Source of the DNA: Bacteroidales bacterium
Lineage (GTDB): Bacteria > Bacteroidota > Bacteroidia > Bacteroidales > P3
Direction: 5' to 3'
DNA length: 64,000 nt
Assembly (NCBI GenBank): GCA_017449975.1
Contig: JAFSYK010000091.1
Span: 1 to 64,000 of the forward strand
Part shown: positions 11,503 to 20,361 of the stretch, piece by piece
How the letters are laid out: every line of letters begins with the position of its first letter
How positions within the stretch are numbered: position 1 is the first letter of the stretch
The notes under the pieces: model-generated
Database searches by the model: none
What the model saw: the letters and a program-made list of their open reading frames with translations, nothing else
Told to the model about the DNA's origin: nothing
Translations under genes and position numbers: made by a program

Positions 11503-14500
11503 ATGGTAAGACGTATCTTCGTTGAAAAGAAACCCCAATACGCGGTCCGTGCCCACGAGCTGCGTGCCGAACTAACCGAATACTTGAACATCGACGTGCA
11601 GGACGTGCGTGTACTCATCCGCTACGACGTGGAGAACGTGAGCGACGACACCTTCGAGAAGGCCAAGAGCACCGTCTTCAGCGAGCCGCCCGTCGACGAC
11701 CTCTACGACGAGGTGTTTCCGCACCAGGCCGACGACTTCTGCTTCACGGTGGAGTACCTGCCCGGCCAGTTTGACCAGCGCGCCGACTCGGCGGAGCAGT
11801 GCGTCAAGCTGCTCTGCGACAGCGAAGAGCCCATCATCAAAAGCGCGACAACCTATATCATCACGACCAAAACCAGCATGAATAGCGACACGCGGGAAAA
11901 GATTGTCAAGCACTGCGTCAACCCCGTCGACAGCCGCGTTACCGACGAGCCCAAGCCCGCCACCCTCGAAGACCATTTCGACGAACCCGCCGACGTCATC
12001 ACCTTCAACGGCTTCAAAGACATGGCCGAGCCCGAGCTGAAAGCGCTCTACGAGTCGCTGGGTCTGGCCATGACCTTCGCCGACTTCAAACACATCCAGC
12101 GCTACTTCCACGATGAGGAGCACCGCAACCCCACGATGACCGAAATCCGTGTGCTCGACACCTACTGGAGCGACCACTGCCGCCACACCACCTTCGCCAC
12201 CGAGCTGAAGGATGTGAAGTTTGACGACGGCTACTACCGTCCCCTCATCGAGGGGGCCTTCCAGCAGTACCTCGCCGACCACAAGGAGCACTACGCCGGT
12301 CGCAACGACAAATTCGTCTGCCTGATGGACATCGGCACCCTTGCCGCCAAGCGACTCAAGAAGGCCGGCATCCTCGACGACCAGGAGCCCAGCGACGAAA
12401 TCAACGCCTGTTCCATCGTGGTGCCCGTCGTCATCGACGGCAACAAGGAGGAGTGGCTCATCAACTTCAAGAACGAGACCCACAACCACCCGACGGAGAT
12501 TGAGCCCTTCGGTGGCGCGGCCACCTGCCTCGGCGGCTGCATCCGCGACCCGCTCAGCGGCCGCACCTACGTCTACCAGGCCATGCGCGTCACCGGCGCC
12601 GCCGACCCCACCAAGCCGCTCAGCGAGACGCTGCCCGGCAAGCTGCCGCAGCGCAAAATCGTCACCACCGCAGCCCACGGCTACAGCAGCTACGGAAACC
12701 AGATTGGCCTTGCCACGGGTCTGGTGAACGAGATATACCATCCCAACTATGTGGCCAAACGCATGGAGATCGGTGCCGTCATCGCCGCCGCCCCGCGGCG
12801 TGCCGTGCAGCGCCTCACCTCCGACCCCGGTGACGTCATCATCCTGCTGGGCGGCCGCACCGGTCGCGACGGCATCGGCGGTGCCACGGGTGCGTCGAAG
12901 AGCCACACCACCAAGTCGCTGACCACCTGCGGCGCCGAGGTGCAGAAGGGCAACGCCCCCACCGAGCGCAAAATCCAGCGCCTGTTCCGCCGCGAGGAGG
13001 TCTCCCATATCATCAAGAAATGCAACGACTTCGGCGCCGGTGGCGTCAGCGTCGCCATCGGCGAGCTGGCCGACGGCCTGCAGATCAACCTCGACCGTGT
13101 GCCCAAGAAATACGCCGGCCTCGATGGCACCGAGCTGGCCATCAGCGAGAGCCAGGAGCGCATGGCCGTGGTCGTCGACCCCAAGGATGTGGACCGCATG
13201 CTGAAATATGCCGACGAGGAGAACCTCGAAGCCACCGTCGTGGCCACCGTCACCGCAGAGCCCCGCATGGTCATCAACTGGCGCGGCAAGGAGATTGTCA
13301 ACCTCAGCCGCCGCTTCATCGACACCAACGGCGCCCACCAGGAGACGACCGTGAGCGTCAGCATGCCGGACCAGAATGCCCAGCATACGCAGAGCACTAC
13401 GACTAATCTGAAAGAGCGCTGGCTCAAAACCCTCGCCGACCTCAACGTCTGTTCGCAGAAAGGCCTCGTCGAGATGTTCGACAGCAGCATCGGCGCGGGC
13501 AGCGTGGTGATGCCCTTCGGCGGCAAATACCAGCTCACGCCCACGCAGAGCATGATTGGCAAGCTGCCGCTGCTGGACGGCAAATGCGACACCGTCACCA
13601 TCATGTCCTACGGCATGGACCCCTACCAGACCACGTGGAGCCCCTTCCACGGCGCCGTCTACGCCGTCCTGTCGTCGGTGGCCAAAATCGCCGCCGCCGG
13701 TGGCGACGCCAGCCGTGTGCGACTCACCTTCCAGGAATACTTCAAGAAACTGGGCAACGACCCCTACCGCTGGGGCGAACCCTTCACCGCGCTGCTGGGT
13801 GCCTACCACGCACAGATGGGACTGAAGCTGCCCGCCATCGGCGGCAAGGACTCCATGTCCGGCACCTTCAACGACATCGACGTGCCGCCCACGCTCTGCT
13901 CTTTCGCCGTGGGCATCAGCGACCTGCAGCATGTCGTCACCCCCGAAATGAAACAGGCCGGCAACAAGCTGGTGCTGTTGGATGTCAAAGAGAAAGAGTT
14001 CGACATGCCCGACTATGAGGACGCCCTTAACCAGTACGCCGCCCTGCGTCGCGCCATCGAGGCCGGACAGGTGTGCAGCGCCTACGCCCTCGGCTTCGGC
14101 GGACTCATCGAGGCCGTCAGCAAGATGGCCTTCGGCAACAAACTGGGTGTGAAACTATCGTCCGACAAGGACCTCACCGCCAAGCGCTATGGCTGGATTG
14201 TTGTCGAGGTGAAAGACGCCAGCGGACTCCCCTTCCGCTGCAAAGAGATTGGCGAGGTCACCGCCGAGCCTGTATTTGAGGTGTCGGGCGAAAAGATAGC
14301 CCTCGAAGAGGCGCTGGCCGCCTGTCAGCAGACGCTCGAAGGGGTCTTCCCCACCCGCTCCGGCGCCGCCAGCAGCAACAGCGTCGCGACCGAGCTCTAC
14401 AAGGCAGACAACCCCAAGACCCATTCTCAATTCTCAATTCTCAATTCTCAATTGGCGAAGCCCCACGTCTTCATTCCCGCCTTCCCGGGCACCAACTGCG

Positions 14501-15255
14501 AATACGACAGCGCCCGCGCCTTCAACCGCGCCGGTGCCGAGAGTGAGATCATCGTCTTCCGCAACCAGAACGGCAACCAGATCCGCGAGAGTGTCGACGC
14601 CTACGTTGACGCCATCCGTCGCAGCCAGATTGTCATGATCCCCGGTGGCTTCTCGGCGGGCGACGAGCCCGAAGGCTCCGCCAAGTTCATCACCAGCGTC
14701 TTCCGCAACCCGCGCATCGCCGAGGCCGTCATGGAACTCCTCACCAAGCGCGACGGACTCATGCTGGGCATCTGCAACGGCTTCCAGGCTTTGGTCAAGC
14801 TCGGCCTCGTACCCTACGGCGAGATTCGTCCGCAGGCCGCCGACGCCCCCACGCTGACCTTCAACACCATCGGTCGCCACCAAAGCAAGATGGCCTACAC
14901 GCGCGTCACCTCCAACCTCAGCCCCTGGCTGCGCCGAGCCGAACTCGGTGCCACCTACACCATCCCCATCTCCCACGGCGAAGGTCGCTTCGTCGCTCCG
15001 CAGGAGTGGATCGACCGCCTGTTCAAGAACGGCCAGGTGGCCACCCAGTACTGCGACATGGCGGGCAACCCCACCATGGACGAGGAATACAACATGAACG
15101 GTTCCTTCATGGCCATCGAAGGCATCACCAGCCCCGACGGCCGCGTCCTCGGCAAGATGGGCCACAGCGAAAGAAGAAGCAAAGGCAGCGCCATGACCAT
15201 CCCCGGCAACGACGACCAGCAAATCTTCGAATCCGGCGTGGAGTATTTCAAGTAG
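11503..15255 (+). CDS. purL: Phosphoribosylformylglycinamidine synthase (PurL with fused PurQ-type glutaminase)
   Basis: Purine biosynthesis enzyme converting FGAR, glutamine and ATP to FGAM (1250 aa, the large single-chain form). The synthetase part shows TYWSDHCRHTTF, FKNETHNHPTEIEPFGGAAT, GGRTGRDGIGGATGAS, FGAGGVSVAIGELADG and PAIGGKDSMSGTF. The C-terminal class I amidotransferase has FPGTNCEYDSARAF, PGGFSAGDE, the nucleophile in LGICNGFQALVKLGL and SHGEGRF. Between the two parts lies a short linker encoded by four tandem TCTCAAT heptamers (14425-14452), foreign in style to this GC-rich gene. A terminator follows the stop. Confidence 0.97.
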   Translation: MVRRIFVEKKPQYAVRAHELRAELTEYLNIDVQDVRVLIRYDVENVSDDTFEKAKSTVFSEPPVDDLYDEVFPHQADDFCFTVEYLPGQFDQRADSAEQCVKLLCDSEEPIIKSATTYIITTKTSMNSDTREKIVKHCVNPVDSRVTDEPKPATLEDHFDEPADVITFNGFKDMAEPELKALYESLGLAMTFADFKHIQRYFHDEEHRNPTMTEIRVLDTYWSDHCRHTTFATELKDVKFDDGYYRPLIEGAFQQYLADHKEHYAGRNDKFVCLMDIGTLAAKRLKKAGILDDQEPSDEINACSIVVPVVIDGNKEEWLINFKNETHNHPTEIEPFGGAATCLGGCIRDPLSGRTYVYQAMRVTGAADPTKPLSETLPGKLPQRKIVTTAAHGYSSYGNQIGLATGLVNEIYHPNYVAKRMEIGAVIAAAPRRAVQRLTSDPGDVIILLGGRTGRDGIGGATGASKSHTTKSLTTCGAEVQKGNAPTERKIQRLFRREEVSHIIKKCNDFGAGGVSVAIGELADGLQINLDRVPKKYAGLDGTELAISESQERMAVVVDPKDVDRMLKYADEENLEATVVATVTAEPRMVINWRGKEIVNLSRRFIDTNGAHQETTVSVSMPDQNAQHTQSTTTNLKERWLKTLADLNVCSQKGLVEMFDSSIGAGSVVMPFGGKYQLTPTQSMIGKLPLLDGKCDTVTIMSYGMDPYQTTWSPFHGAVYAVLSSVAKIAAAGGDASRVRLTFQEYFKKLGNDPYRWGEPFTALLGAYHAQMGLKLPAIGGKDSMSGTFNDIDVPPTLCSFAVGISDLQHVVTPEMKQAGNKLVLLDVKEKEFDMPDYEDALNQYAALRRAIEAGQVCSAYALGFGGLIEAVSKMAFGNKLGVKLSSDKDLTAKRYGWIVVEVKDASGLPFRCKEIGEVTAEPVFEVSGEKIALEEALAACQQTLEGVFPTRSGAASSNSVATELYKADNPKTHSQFSILNSQLAKPHVFIPAFPGTNCEYDSARAFNRAGAESEIIVFRNQNGNQIRESVDAYVDAIRRSQIVMIPGGFSAGDEPEGSAKFITSVFRNPRIAEAVMELLTKRDGLMLGICNGFQALVKLGLVPYGEIRPQAADAPTLTFNTIGRHQSKMAYTRVTSNLSPWLRRAELGATYTIPISHGEGRFVAPQEWIDRLFKNGQVATQYCDMAGNPTMDEEYNMNGSFMAIEGITSPDGRVLGKMGHSERRSKGSAMTIPGNDDQQIFESGVEYFK
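14425..14452 (+). repeat. Heptamer tandem repeat (TCTCAAT x4) inside purL
   Basis: Four perfect 7-bp units in the linker just before the glutaminase domain. Seven is not a multiple of three, so gain or loss of one unit would shift the frame and remove the amidotransferase domain. The same AATTCTCAA words occur in intergenic DNA (for example ~38730-38755). Confidence 0.85.
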
Positions 15256-15285
15256 GAACGCAGTCACACTGCAACCAAACAATCC

Positions 15286-15318
15286 AAAGTGGGAGACATC
15301 CAACGGGGCTCCCACTTT
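15286..15318 (+). terminator. Terminator after purL
   Basis: Perfect 10-bp stem AAAGTGGGAG / CTCCCACTTT with a short loop, 31 bp after the purL stop. Confidence 0.7.
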
Positions 15319-15345
15319 ATAAAAACGACCAACATCCGAAATAAT

Positions 15346-15996
15346 ATGAAGAAAACTGAACCAGGATATGTTTACATACTAACCAATCCCAGTTTTCGTG
15401 AAGATTGGGTGAAGATTGGCAAGAGTAGTCGTCCTGTGGATGTAAGGAGCAAGGAACTTGACAACACCGCAGTCCCCTTGCCATTTGAGATTTTCGCCAC
15501 GATAAAGACCACGAAATACAACGAGGTGGAGAAGTTGGTGCACAAAACCATCGACCGTCTCACCGACTTGCGTATCCGTCAGAATCGCGAGTTCTTCAAT
15601 GTGCCTCCACAGATGGCACTCGATATCTTCCGCGACATTGCGATGACGATAGACGATGCCGAGGTGACACTATACGAAGACAACAAGCCCATCGTGGAAT
15701 GTGAACATAAGGAACCGCAAAAACGAGAGGTGAAACGCCCAAGGTTCAAATTCTCCATGTGTGGTATCAAGATTGGCGAACAGGTCACCTTCGACCCGAC
15801 GGGACTTGTCGTAAAAGTGGCTTCTGACGACTCTATTGAGTACGAGGGTCGTATTTATAAACTATCACCTTTCGTCGGCACATTTATGCCCGAAGACCAC
15901 CGCAACACCTCCGGCGCCTATCAAGGTGCCAAGTATTTCTCGTACAATGGGAAGGTGCTGGAGGAGATAAGAAAAGAGAAAGAAAAGGAAAATTAG
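15346..15996 (+). CDS. T5orf172 (GIY-YIG-like) domain protein
   Basis: A 216-aa protein with an N-terminal T5orf172/MUG113-type GIY-YIG domain: GYVYILTNPSFREDWVKIGK, then VRSKELDNTAVPLPFEIFAT and the REFFNVP segment (~residues 5-100). The C-terminal ~110 residues are basic and end in a charged EIRKEKEKEN tail; a segment there (EQVTFDPTGLVVKVASDDSIEYEG) looks like a small beta domain often found in restriction-linked proteins. Nuclease activity is suggested by the fold but not shown. Start at 15346 (MKKTEPGYVYIL) is chosen because upstream codons overlap the purL terminator. It borders decayed methylase and KilA-N remnants, so it may belong to an old mobile segment. Confidence 0.7.
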   Translation: MKKTEPGYVYILTNPSFREDWVKIGKSSRPVDVRSKELDNTAVPLPFEIFATIKTTKYNEVEKLVHKTIDRLTDLRIRQNREFFNVPPQMALDIFRDIAMTIDDAEVTLYEDNKPIVECEHKEPQKREVKRPRFKFSMCGIKIGEQVTFDPTGLVVKVASDDSIEYEGRIYKLSPFVGTFMPEDHRNTSGAYQGAKYFSYNGKVLEEIRKEKEKEN

Positions 15997-16114
15997 ACTG
16001 GTACATTTCTGAATATTATTTGATGTTTGATTCAGAAACTTTGCATCGTGAAAAACAATAAGAAGAATTAACTAAAACAGAAGTAATTATTGTAATTAAT
16101 GTAATATAAAACCA

Positions 16115-16276
16115 ATGAAAGCGAAACCATTTATCAAATGGGTGGGCGGTAAAGGCCAACTCATTGAACAACTGGAAGCGCTGCTTCCCGCTGACTTTGA
16201 CAAATGGGAGAATGTCACTTACATTGAGCCTTTTGTGGGCGGAGGAGCAATGCTCTTCTACATACTGAAGAAATAA
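16115..16276 (+). pseudogene. DNA adenine methylase (D12/Dam class), N-terminal remnant
   Basis: 53 codons, MKAKPFIKWVGGKGQLIEQL, then YIEPFVGGGAMLFYILKK and a stop. WVGGKGQL is the SAM-binding motif and EPFVGGGAM the following motif of D12-class N6-adenine methyltransferases (~270-300 aa). Everything after, including the DPPY catalytic motif, is missing, so the remnant cannot be active. It appears cut short where the KilA-N-like segment begins. Confidence 0.8.
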
Positions 16277-16292
16277 TTATTATAATCATTCT

Positions 16293-16829
16293 ATGGCAAC
16301 CAAACTTATTGTACAAAACACCCCGGTAACGGTTATTATAGACAAAGGTAAGGATTATATTTGTCTTACCGATATGGCTGGTGCGAAAACCGATGGAATA
16401 AGGGCTGCTGATATCATAAAAAATTGGCTACGTAACCGATACACGATTGAGTTTCTTGGCACTTGGGAGATGATACACAACCCTGATTTTAAAGTGGTCG
16501 AATTTGACCACTTTAGGATGCATGCTGGCTTACCCAATTTTGTATTGAGTGCAACTGAATGGATTGAGCGAAGGGACAAGGGGACAGGCACCTGTCCCAT
16601 ACCAATAGTGATGGAATATCAAGTGACACATTTTCGGTTTTTGGATACTATTAGAGATTTTCCCACCCCGCCAGCAGAATATGTGAGAAATGTGCAACCT
16701 GCAGGGCATCTGCCGACTGGTGCAGGGACAGAAGATCGACGAGGTCATCAGCCGTCTGGACGGCATACGCTGCGGCGACAAATACACCTCCAGCTCTGCC
16801 GCGCGTTGGAACAACTGAAAAATCAATAA
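16293..16829 (+). pseudogene. Chimeric KilA-N remnant fused to a shifted TSCPD copy
   Basis: Residues 1-90 match a KilA-N domain (VIIDKGKDYICLTDMAG, IIKNWLRNRYTIEFLGTWE, GLPNFVLSATEWIER), a phage/mobile-element DNA-binding module. The usual continuation after TEWIE (GIxxxxGRxGGTYAH) is lost. From about base 16694 the frame enters a damaged copy of the TSCPD gene downstream, read mostly in the wrong frame until a 10-bp deletion restores LCRALEQLK near the end. The product, if made, is a junk fusion. Interpreted as decay after insertion and partial duplication. Confidence 0.75.
16694..16820 (+). repeat. Partial duplicate of the TSCPD gene
   Basis: 127 bp nearly identical to 17414-17550, with a few point changes and a 10-bp deletion (TGCCCCGACC missing). 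It shows a local direct duplication that brackets mutT. Confidence 0.9.
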
Positions 16830-16836
16830 TATCAAC

Positions 16837-17223
16837 ATGAGAACCTTCGAAGTTGTTGCAGCCATTATCCATGACGCTGAGGGGCGTATTTTTGCTACGC
16901 AGCGGGGGTATGGTGAATGGGAAGGCTGGTGGGAGTTCCCGGGTGGGAAGATGGAGTGCGGCGAGGGGCGCGAGGAGGCTCTGCGGCGCGAGATCTGGGA
17001 AGAGCTGGAGACACGGATTGCCATTGAGCGACTGGTGACGACGGTGGAGTATGACTACCCAAAGTTCCATCTGACGATGCATTGCTTCTGGTGCCATGTC
17101 GAGCAGGGTGCGCTGACGCTGAAGGAGCATGAGGCGGCGCGATGGCTCGGCAAGGAGGAGCTGGACAGCGTGCGCTGGCTGCCCGCCGACTGGGATGTGG
17201 TGGAGCTATTGAAGAAGATGTAA
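16837..17223 (+). CDS. Nudix hydrolase, MutT/8-oxo-dGTP diphosphatase-like
   Basis: A 128-aa single-domain Nudix protein, probably sanitising oxidised nucleotides (8-oxo-dGTP) in the cytosol. The Nudix box is complete: GGKMECGEGREEALRREI followed by WEELE, matching Gx5Ex7REUxEExGU apart from the last Gly. The opening EVVAAIIHDAEGRIFATQRG and WEFPGG, and the closing VRWLPADWDVVELLKK, fit the MutT branch with its WLPAD product-binding tail. Substrate is inferred from family resemblance only. It lies between a broken and an intact TSCPD copy, so its present neighbourhood arose through duplication. Confidence 0.88.
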   Translation: MRTFEVVAAIIHDAEGRIFATQRGYGEWEGWWEFPGGKMECGEGREEALRREIWEELETRIAIERLVTTVEYDYPKFHLTMHCFWCHVEQGALTLKEHEAARWLGKEELDSVRWLPADWDVVELLKKM

Positions 17224-17304
17224 GACGGGCGATGAATGATGTAATAATGAAGGGAATAGCAACGTTATATACATAATACCATCTATTTATAGCAAAACAA
17301 CAAC

Positions 17305-17565
17305 ATGAAACACATTCAATATCCAACACAGGGAACCTGCTCGGTGCTGATTGATGTGACGGCCGACGAGAACGACATCATTCAAGAGGTATCTTTCCTG
17401 GGTGGCTGCAACGGCAACCTGCAGGGCATCTGCCGTCTGGTGCAGGGACAGAAGATTGACGAGGTCATCAGCCGTCTGGACGGCATACGCTGCGGCGACA
17501 AATACACCTCCTGCCCCGACCAGCTCTGCCGCGCCCTGGAGCAACTGAAACAAGTCAACGCTTGA
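17305..17565 (+). CDS. TSCPD domain protein
   Basis: An 86-aa protein covering a complete TSCPD domain of the small stand-alone type (TIGR03905-like): GTCSVLIDVTADENDIIQEV, FLGGCNGNLQGICRLVQGQ, then the signature CGDKYTSCPDQLCRALEQL. The domain is also found at the C-terminus of some ribonucleotide reductases, where its Cys pairs bind metal; the role of the stand-alone form is not established. A damaged partial copy lies 0.7 kb upstream. The start ATG at 17305 is the only good one. Confidence 0.82.
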   Translation: MKHIQYPTQGTCSVLIDVTADENDIIQEVSFLGGCNGNLQGICRLVQGQKIDEVISRLDGIRCGDKYTSCPDQLCRALEQLKQVNA

Positions 17566-17586
17566 ATCGTTCAAATACTTGACGCA

Positions 17587-18516
17587 ATGATTATGAGAAG
17601 ACTACTTCTACCGATAACCGTCACCCTGCTGCTGGCCGCTTGCGGCGACAGCGAGAAACAGCTGCGCGACCGTGCGACGGAGTTGTGCCAGTACATCCCC
17701 GACCATGAGCTGCAGGAAGCGTCGCGCGACTATATGACGGCGGACTTCTATGCCGTGCTGGACACGATGTTCAACCAGTTGCCCGAACATGAGGCCATGG
17801 ACCACGAGTGGCTCTACTATTTCGTGACGGGCAACGGTGGCGCGATGGCCGACTACGAGGTGGTCGGCGTGGAACAGACCGACAAGAGCCATGCGGTGGC
17901 GACCATACACGTGCGCCAAGTATGGGAGGACGGCTCTTTCGACACTGCGACCGATATCGAAGAGCACCAACTCTATATGGAGAAGGTGGACGGCCGATGG
18001 CTGATGTCCGACTTCGACGGACACAAGGCCGACTGCATCCGTCATATCGCCATTAGTCGAGACGAACAGGCGAAGCGTGACGCCATCAGCAACTACCTGG
18101 TGAACGAAATTGGTAGCCAGTATCGGAAAGGCGAGGTGTGCATCCCCACCCTGATGATGGTCTATGAGGACTCGCTCCAAGTATGGGGCGACTTCTGGGT
18201 GTTTTGGTACAACGTGGCTGGCGACACGCTGAAATGTGTTTCCGGCGGCAACCACAGCGGACGGATAACGCTCAGCCAGGAGTGCGGCCGCTACGCCGTG
18301 ACTGCCTTCGAGCAGACCGCTGACGGCGCCGGCAACGAGGCCAGCGCCCGCCGCATCTTCGGCGAACACTACGACATCTACCAAAACATGCACGCCAACG
18401 AGGCGGTGCGCGATGCCGTGCGCAAGGAACAGCTGCAGGAATATGCAAAGCGCTACAACCTGAATGTCCACTACTACCAAGACCAAGGCTGGCCGGCTGT
18501 AGCATTAGAGGAATAG
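17587..18516 (+). CDS. Predicted lipoprotein, unknown function
   Basis: A ~307-aa protein with a clear lipoprotein signal (MRRLLLPITVTLLLAAC, lipobox LLAAC). ATG at 17587 or 17593 are both possible. The mature part has no family I recognise. It has a region resembling DUF3828/NTF2-like folds (YVVTG-type strands, VDGRWLMSDFDGHKADCIRH) in the first half and a charged, Tyr-rich C-terminus (EQLQEYAKRYNLNVHYYQDQ). It is 26 bp upstream of a second lipoprotein gene in the same direction and probably co-transcribed, which suggests a shared envelope role. Confidence 0.65.
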   Translation: MIMRRLLLPITVTLLLAACGDSEKQLRDRATELCQYIPDHELQEASRDYMTADFYAVLDTMFNQLPEHEAMDHEWLYYFVTGNGGAMADYEVVGVEQTDKSHAVATIHVRQVWEDGSFDTATDIEEHQLYMEKVDGRWLMSDFDGHKADCIRHIAISRDEQAKRDAISNYLVNEIGSQYRKGEVCIPTLMMVYEDSLQVWGDFWVFWYNVAGDTLKCVSGGNHSGRITLSQECGRYAVTAFEQTADGAGNEASARRIFGEHYDIYQNMHANEAVRDAVRKEQLQEYAKRYNLNVHYYQDQGWPAVALEE

Positions 18517-18542
18517 ACTAATAAAATCTTGAAACAAAAAAA

Positions 18543-19376
18543 ATGAAACGTACCCTTCTATTTTTCGCCATGACGGCGCTGATGATGGCCGGATGCCATC
18601 GCAAGGCAGTGGAAGAAAAGCCTTTCAGCACGCATACGCTGAGCGGCGAACAGAGCTATCAACTGACCTTCAAAGAAGAACAAGGTCCTTGGGGCAACAC
18701 CGTCGAAATGAGCGTCTCCTATTCCGTGGCCTGGCCCGACAAGGGCCTCCTCCCACCTGAAGCGGAACGGGAGCTGCAGTACTTCTACTTCGGCGACAGC
18801 ACCAACACGTTTGAGGTGGCAGCCAAAGGCTGGCTGGAAAAAACGTTCTTTTATGACAACGAGGAAGAATACGAAAAAGCACCCATCGATCAGGTCGACG
18901 ATGAAAGCGACTACTGCTACGTCACGCTCGAAAGCGAATGCGCGCGCGACAGCCAGCTGGTCACCTTTCTCGCTTTACGCGAGAACCTCATCGCCGGTGC
19001 CGCCCACGGCATGCATTCAGCAGACTACCTGACCTTTGACCTTGAGACGGGGCGCTCCGTCCATCTGGCCGACCTGGTCAGCGACACCACCCTACTCTGC
19101 GAGGCCATTGCACACGCCATCCAAGACCTGGAGGTCAACAAGGGCATGCGGGACTGCCTCTTCGATGAGTTCCGCGATGTGGAGCGCATGCCCATGCCGC
19201 ACAACTTCACCATCGACAGCGACCGCAACAGCATCACCGTCTACTACGGCCTGTACGAGATTGCGCCCTACGCCTGCGGAATCCAGGAGGTCACACTGCC
19301 CATTTTCTGGCTGTCCAAACACGTCGCTCTCACCCCCTACGCCAAACAACTCTTCGGCCCGGGATGTTCGTTGTAG
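18543..19376 (+). CDS. DUF3298-type lipoprotein
   Basis: A 277-aa predicted lipoprotein (MKRTLLFFAMTALMMAGC, lipobox MAGC). The C-terminal half fits DUF3298/RsiV-like domains: NLIAGAAHGMHSADYLTFDL, GRSVHLADLVSD, then NFTIDSDRNSITVYYGLYEI and IAPYACGIQEVTLP, the usual closing block. Domains of this kind occur in sigma-factor inhibitor RsiV and in periplasmic lipoproteins of unknown role; no transmembrane anti-sigma part is present here. It directly follows another lipoprotein gene. Confidence 0.78.
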   Translation: MKRTLLFFAMTALMMAGCHRKAVEEKPFSTHTLSGEQSYQLTFKEEQGPWGNTVEMSVSYSVAWPDKGLLPPEAERELQYFYFGDSTNTFEVAAKGWLEKTFFYDNEEEYEKAPIDQVDDESDYCYVTLESECARDSQLVTFLALRENLIAGAAHGMHSADYLTFDLETGRSVHLADLVSDTTLLCEAIAHAIQDLEVNKGMRDCLFDEFRDVERMPMPHNFTIDSDRNSITVYYGLYEIAPYACGIQEVTLPIFWLSKHVALTPYAKQLFGPGCSL

Positions 19377-19399
19377 CCAATAATACGTGACCAGCGGTT

Positions 19400-19575
19400 A
19401 GTACAAAAAAGTAAAAAGTAAAAAGTAAAAACTCAAAAAACAGCTAGCGGTTAGCAGTTAGACATAAATTGTGTAGACGTTTAGATGTTAAGATGATAAG
19501 TTCACAACTTCACACTTCCACAACTTCACGACTTCACGACTTCACGACTTCACGATTCACCATTTACCATTCACC
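19400..19575. repeat. Simple-repeat spacer before carbonic anhydrase
   Basis: AAAAAGTAAAAAGT words, AGCGGTTAGCAGTTAG, then an octamer-like CTTCACGA array (~19510-19558) and CACCATTTACCATTCACCAT up to the start codon. No gene seen. The array is the inverse of the GTGAAGGTGTGAA tracts at 2.95 and 10.65 kb. Confidence 0.65.
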
Positions 19576-20118
19576 ATGATAAACCAAATTGTAGCCTACA
19601 ACAAGGAATTCGTGGCCAATAAGGGCTACGAACAGTATCGCACAGACAAATACCCCGACAAGAAGTTGGCGGTGCTGTCGTGTATGGACACACGACTTAC
19701 CGAGTTGCTGCCGGCGGCGCTGGGACTGCGCAACGGCGATGCCAAAATCATCAAGAACGCCGGCGGACTGGTTATCTCGGCCTTCGACTCCGCCATGCGC
19801 AGCCTCATCGTGGCCATCTACGAGCTGGGAGTGAAGCACGTGATGGTGGTGGCGCACTCGCACTGCGGTGCCTGTCACATGAGCTACAGCCACTTCCACG
19901 ACGAGATGCTGGCACGCGGCGTGACGGAGCAGACGCTCGACACCATCCGCAAGTGTGGCATCGACCTCAACCACTGGCTCGAAGGCTTCAAGGACACCCC
20001 CGAGTCCGTCCGCCGCACGGTGGAGACCATCCGCACCCACCCGCTGGTACCCAAAGACATCGAAGTGCGCGGCTTCATCATCGACTCCGAGACCGGCGCC
20101 CTGGAAGAGATACAATAA
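19576..20118 (+). CDS. Beta-class carbonic anhydrase
   Basis: A 180-aa cytosolic zinc enzyme interconverting CO2 and bicarbonate. Zinc ligands are visible: Cys36 and the Asp38/Arg40 dyad in SCMDTRL, and His94/Cys97 in HSHCGAC. KIIKNAGG and VRGFIIDSETG complete the short beta-CA (type II-like) pattern. Length is typical of the compact branch found in Gram-positive and Bacteroidota genomes. The ATG at 19576 sits directly after the CACCAT repeat, so no clear Shine-Dalgarno is present. A strong terminator follows. Confidence 0.93.
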   Translation: MINQIVAYNKEFVANKGYEQYRTDKYPDKKLAVLSCMDTRLTELLPAALGLRNGDAKIIKNAGGLVISAFDSAMRSLIVAIYELGVKHVMVVAHSHCGACHMSYSHFHDEMLARGVTEQTLDTIRKCGIDLNHWLEGFKDTPESVRRTVETIRTHPLVPKDIEVRGFIIDSETGALEEIQ

Positions 20119-20190
20119 ACGCCTTGTCGCTCCGCGACAGAAATCATGTAAATCTATCCTACCGAGGTCGGAGGCGGAATTTAAAACTGA

Positions 20191-20233
20191 AAAGGGATGC
20201 GGCGGATTTATTAAATCCGCCGCATCCCTTTTT
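20191..20233 (+). terminator. Strong terminator after carbonic anhydrase
   Basis: Near-perfect 20-bp stem, AAAGGGATGCGGCGGATTTA paired with its inverse, ending in a T run; works on either strand. Confidence 0.85.
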
Positions 20234-20243
20234 AATAAATCAC

Positions 20244-20345
20244 AAATAACCTCTAATAATTAGTTGTGAACACGAATCTAACGAATTACTATTCGTGTTA
20301 TTCGTGCAATTCGTGTTCAAATAAAACGAATAATTAGTGGTTACC
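20244..20345 (+). mobile_element. 102-bp palindromic repeat, copy 1
   Basis: By eye identical to 21333-21434 and, inverted, closely similar to 27614-27724. It contains GAACACGAAT...ATTCGTGTTC inverted arms with inner ATTCGTGT repeats, and its ends (TAACCTCTAAT / TAACCACTAAT inverted) form imperfect 11-bp terminal inverted repeats. No coding capacity. Interpreted as a MITE- or REP-like element. Confidence 0.8.
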
Positions 20346-20361
20346 CACAATAATAGATACA

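Noticed and set aside
11572-13932. Very long open frame antisense to purL
   Set aside because: High-GC mirror of purL codons; Val/Gly/Asp/His-biased product with no domain, a typical shadow frame.
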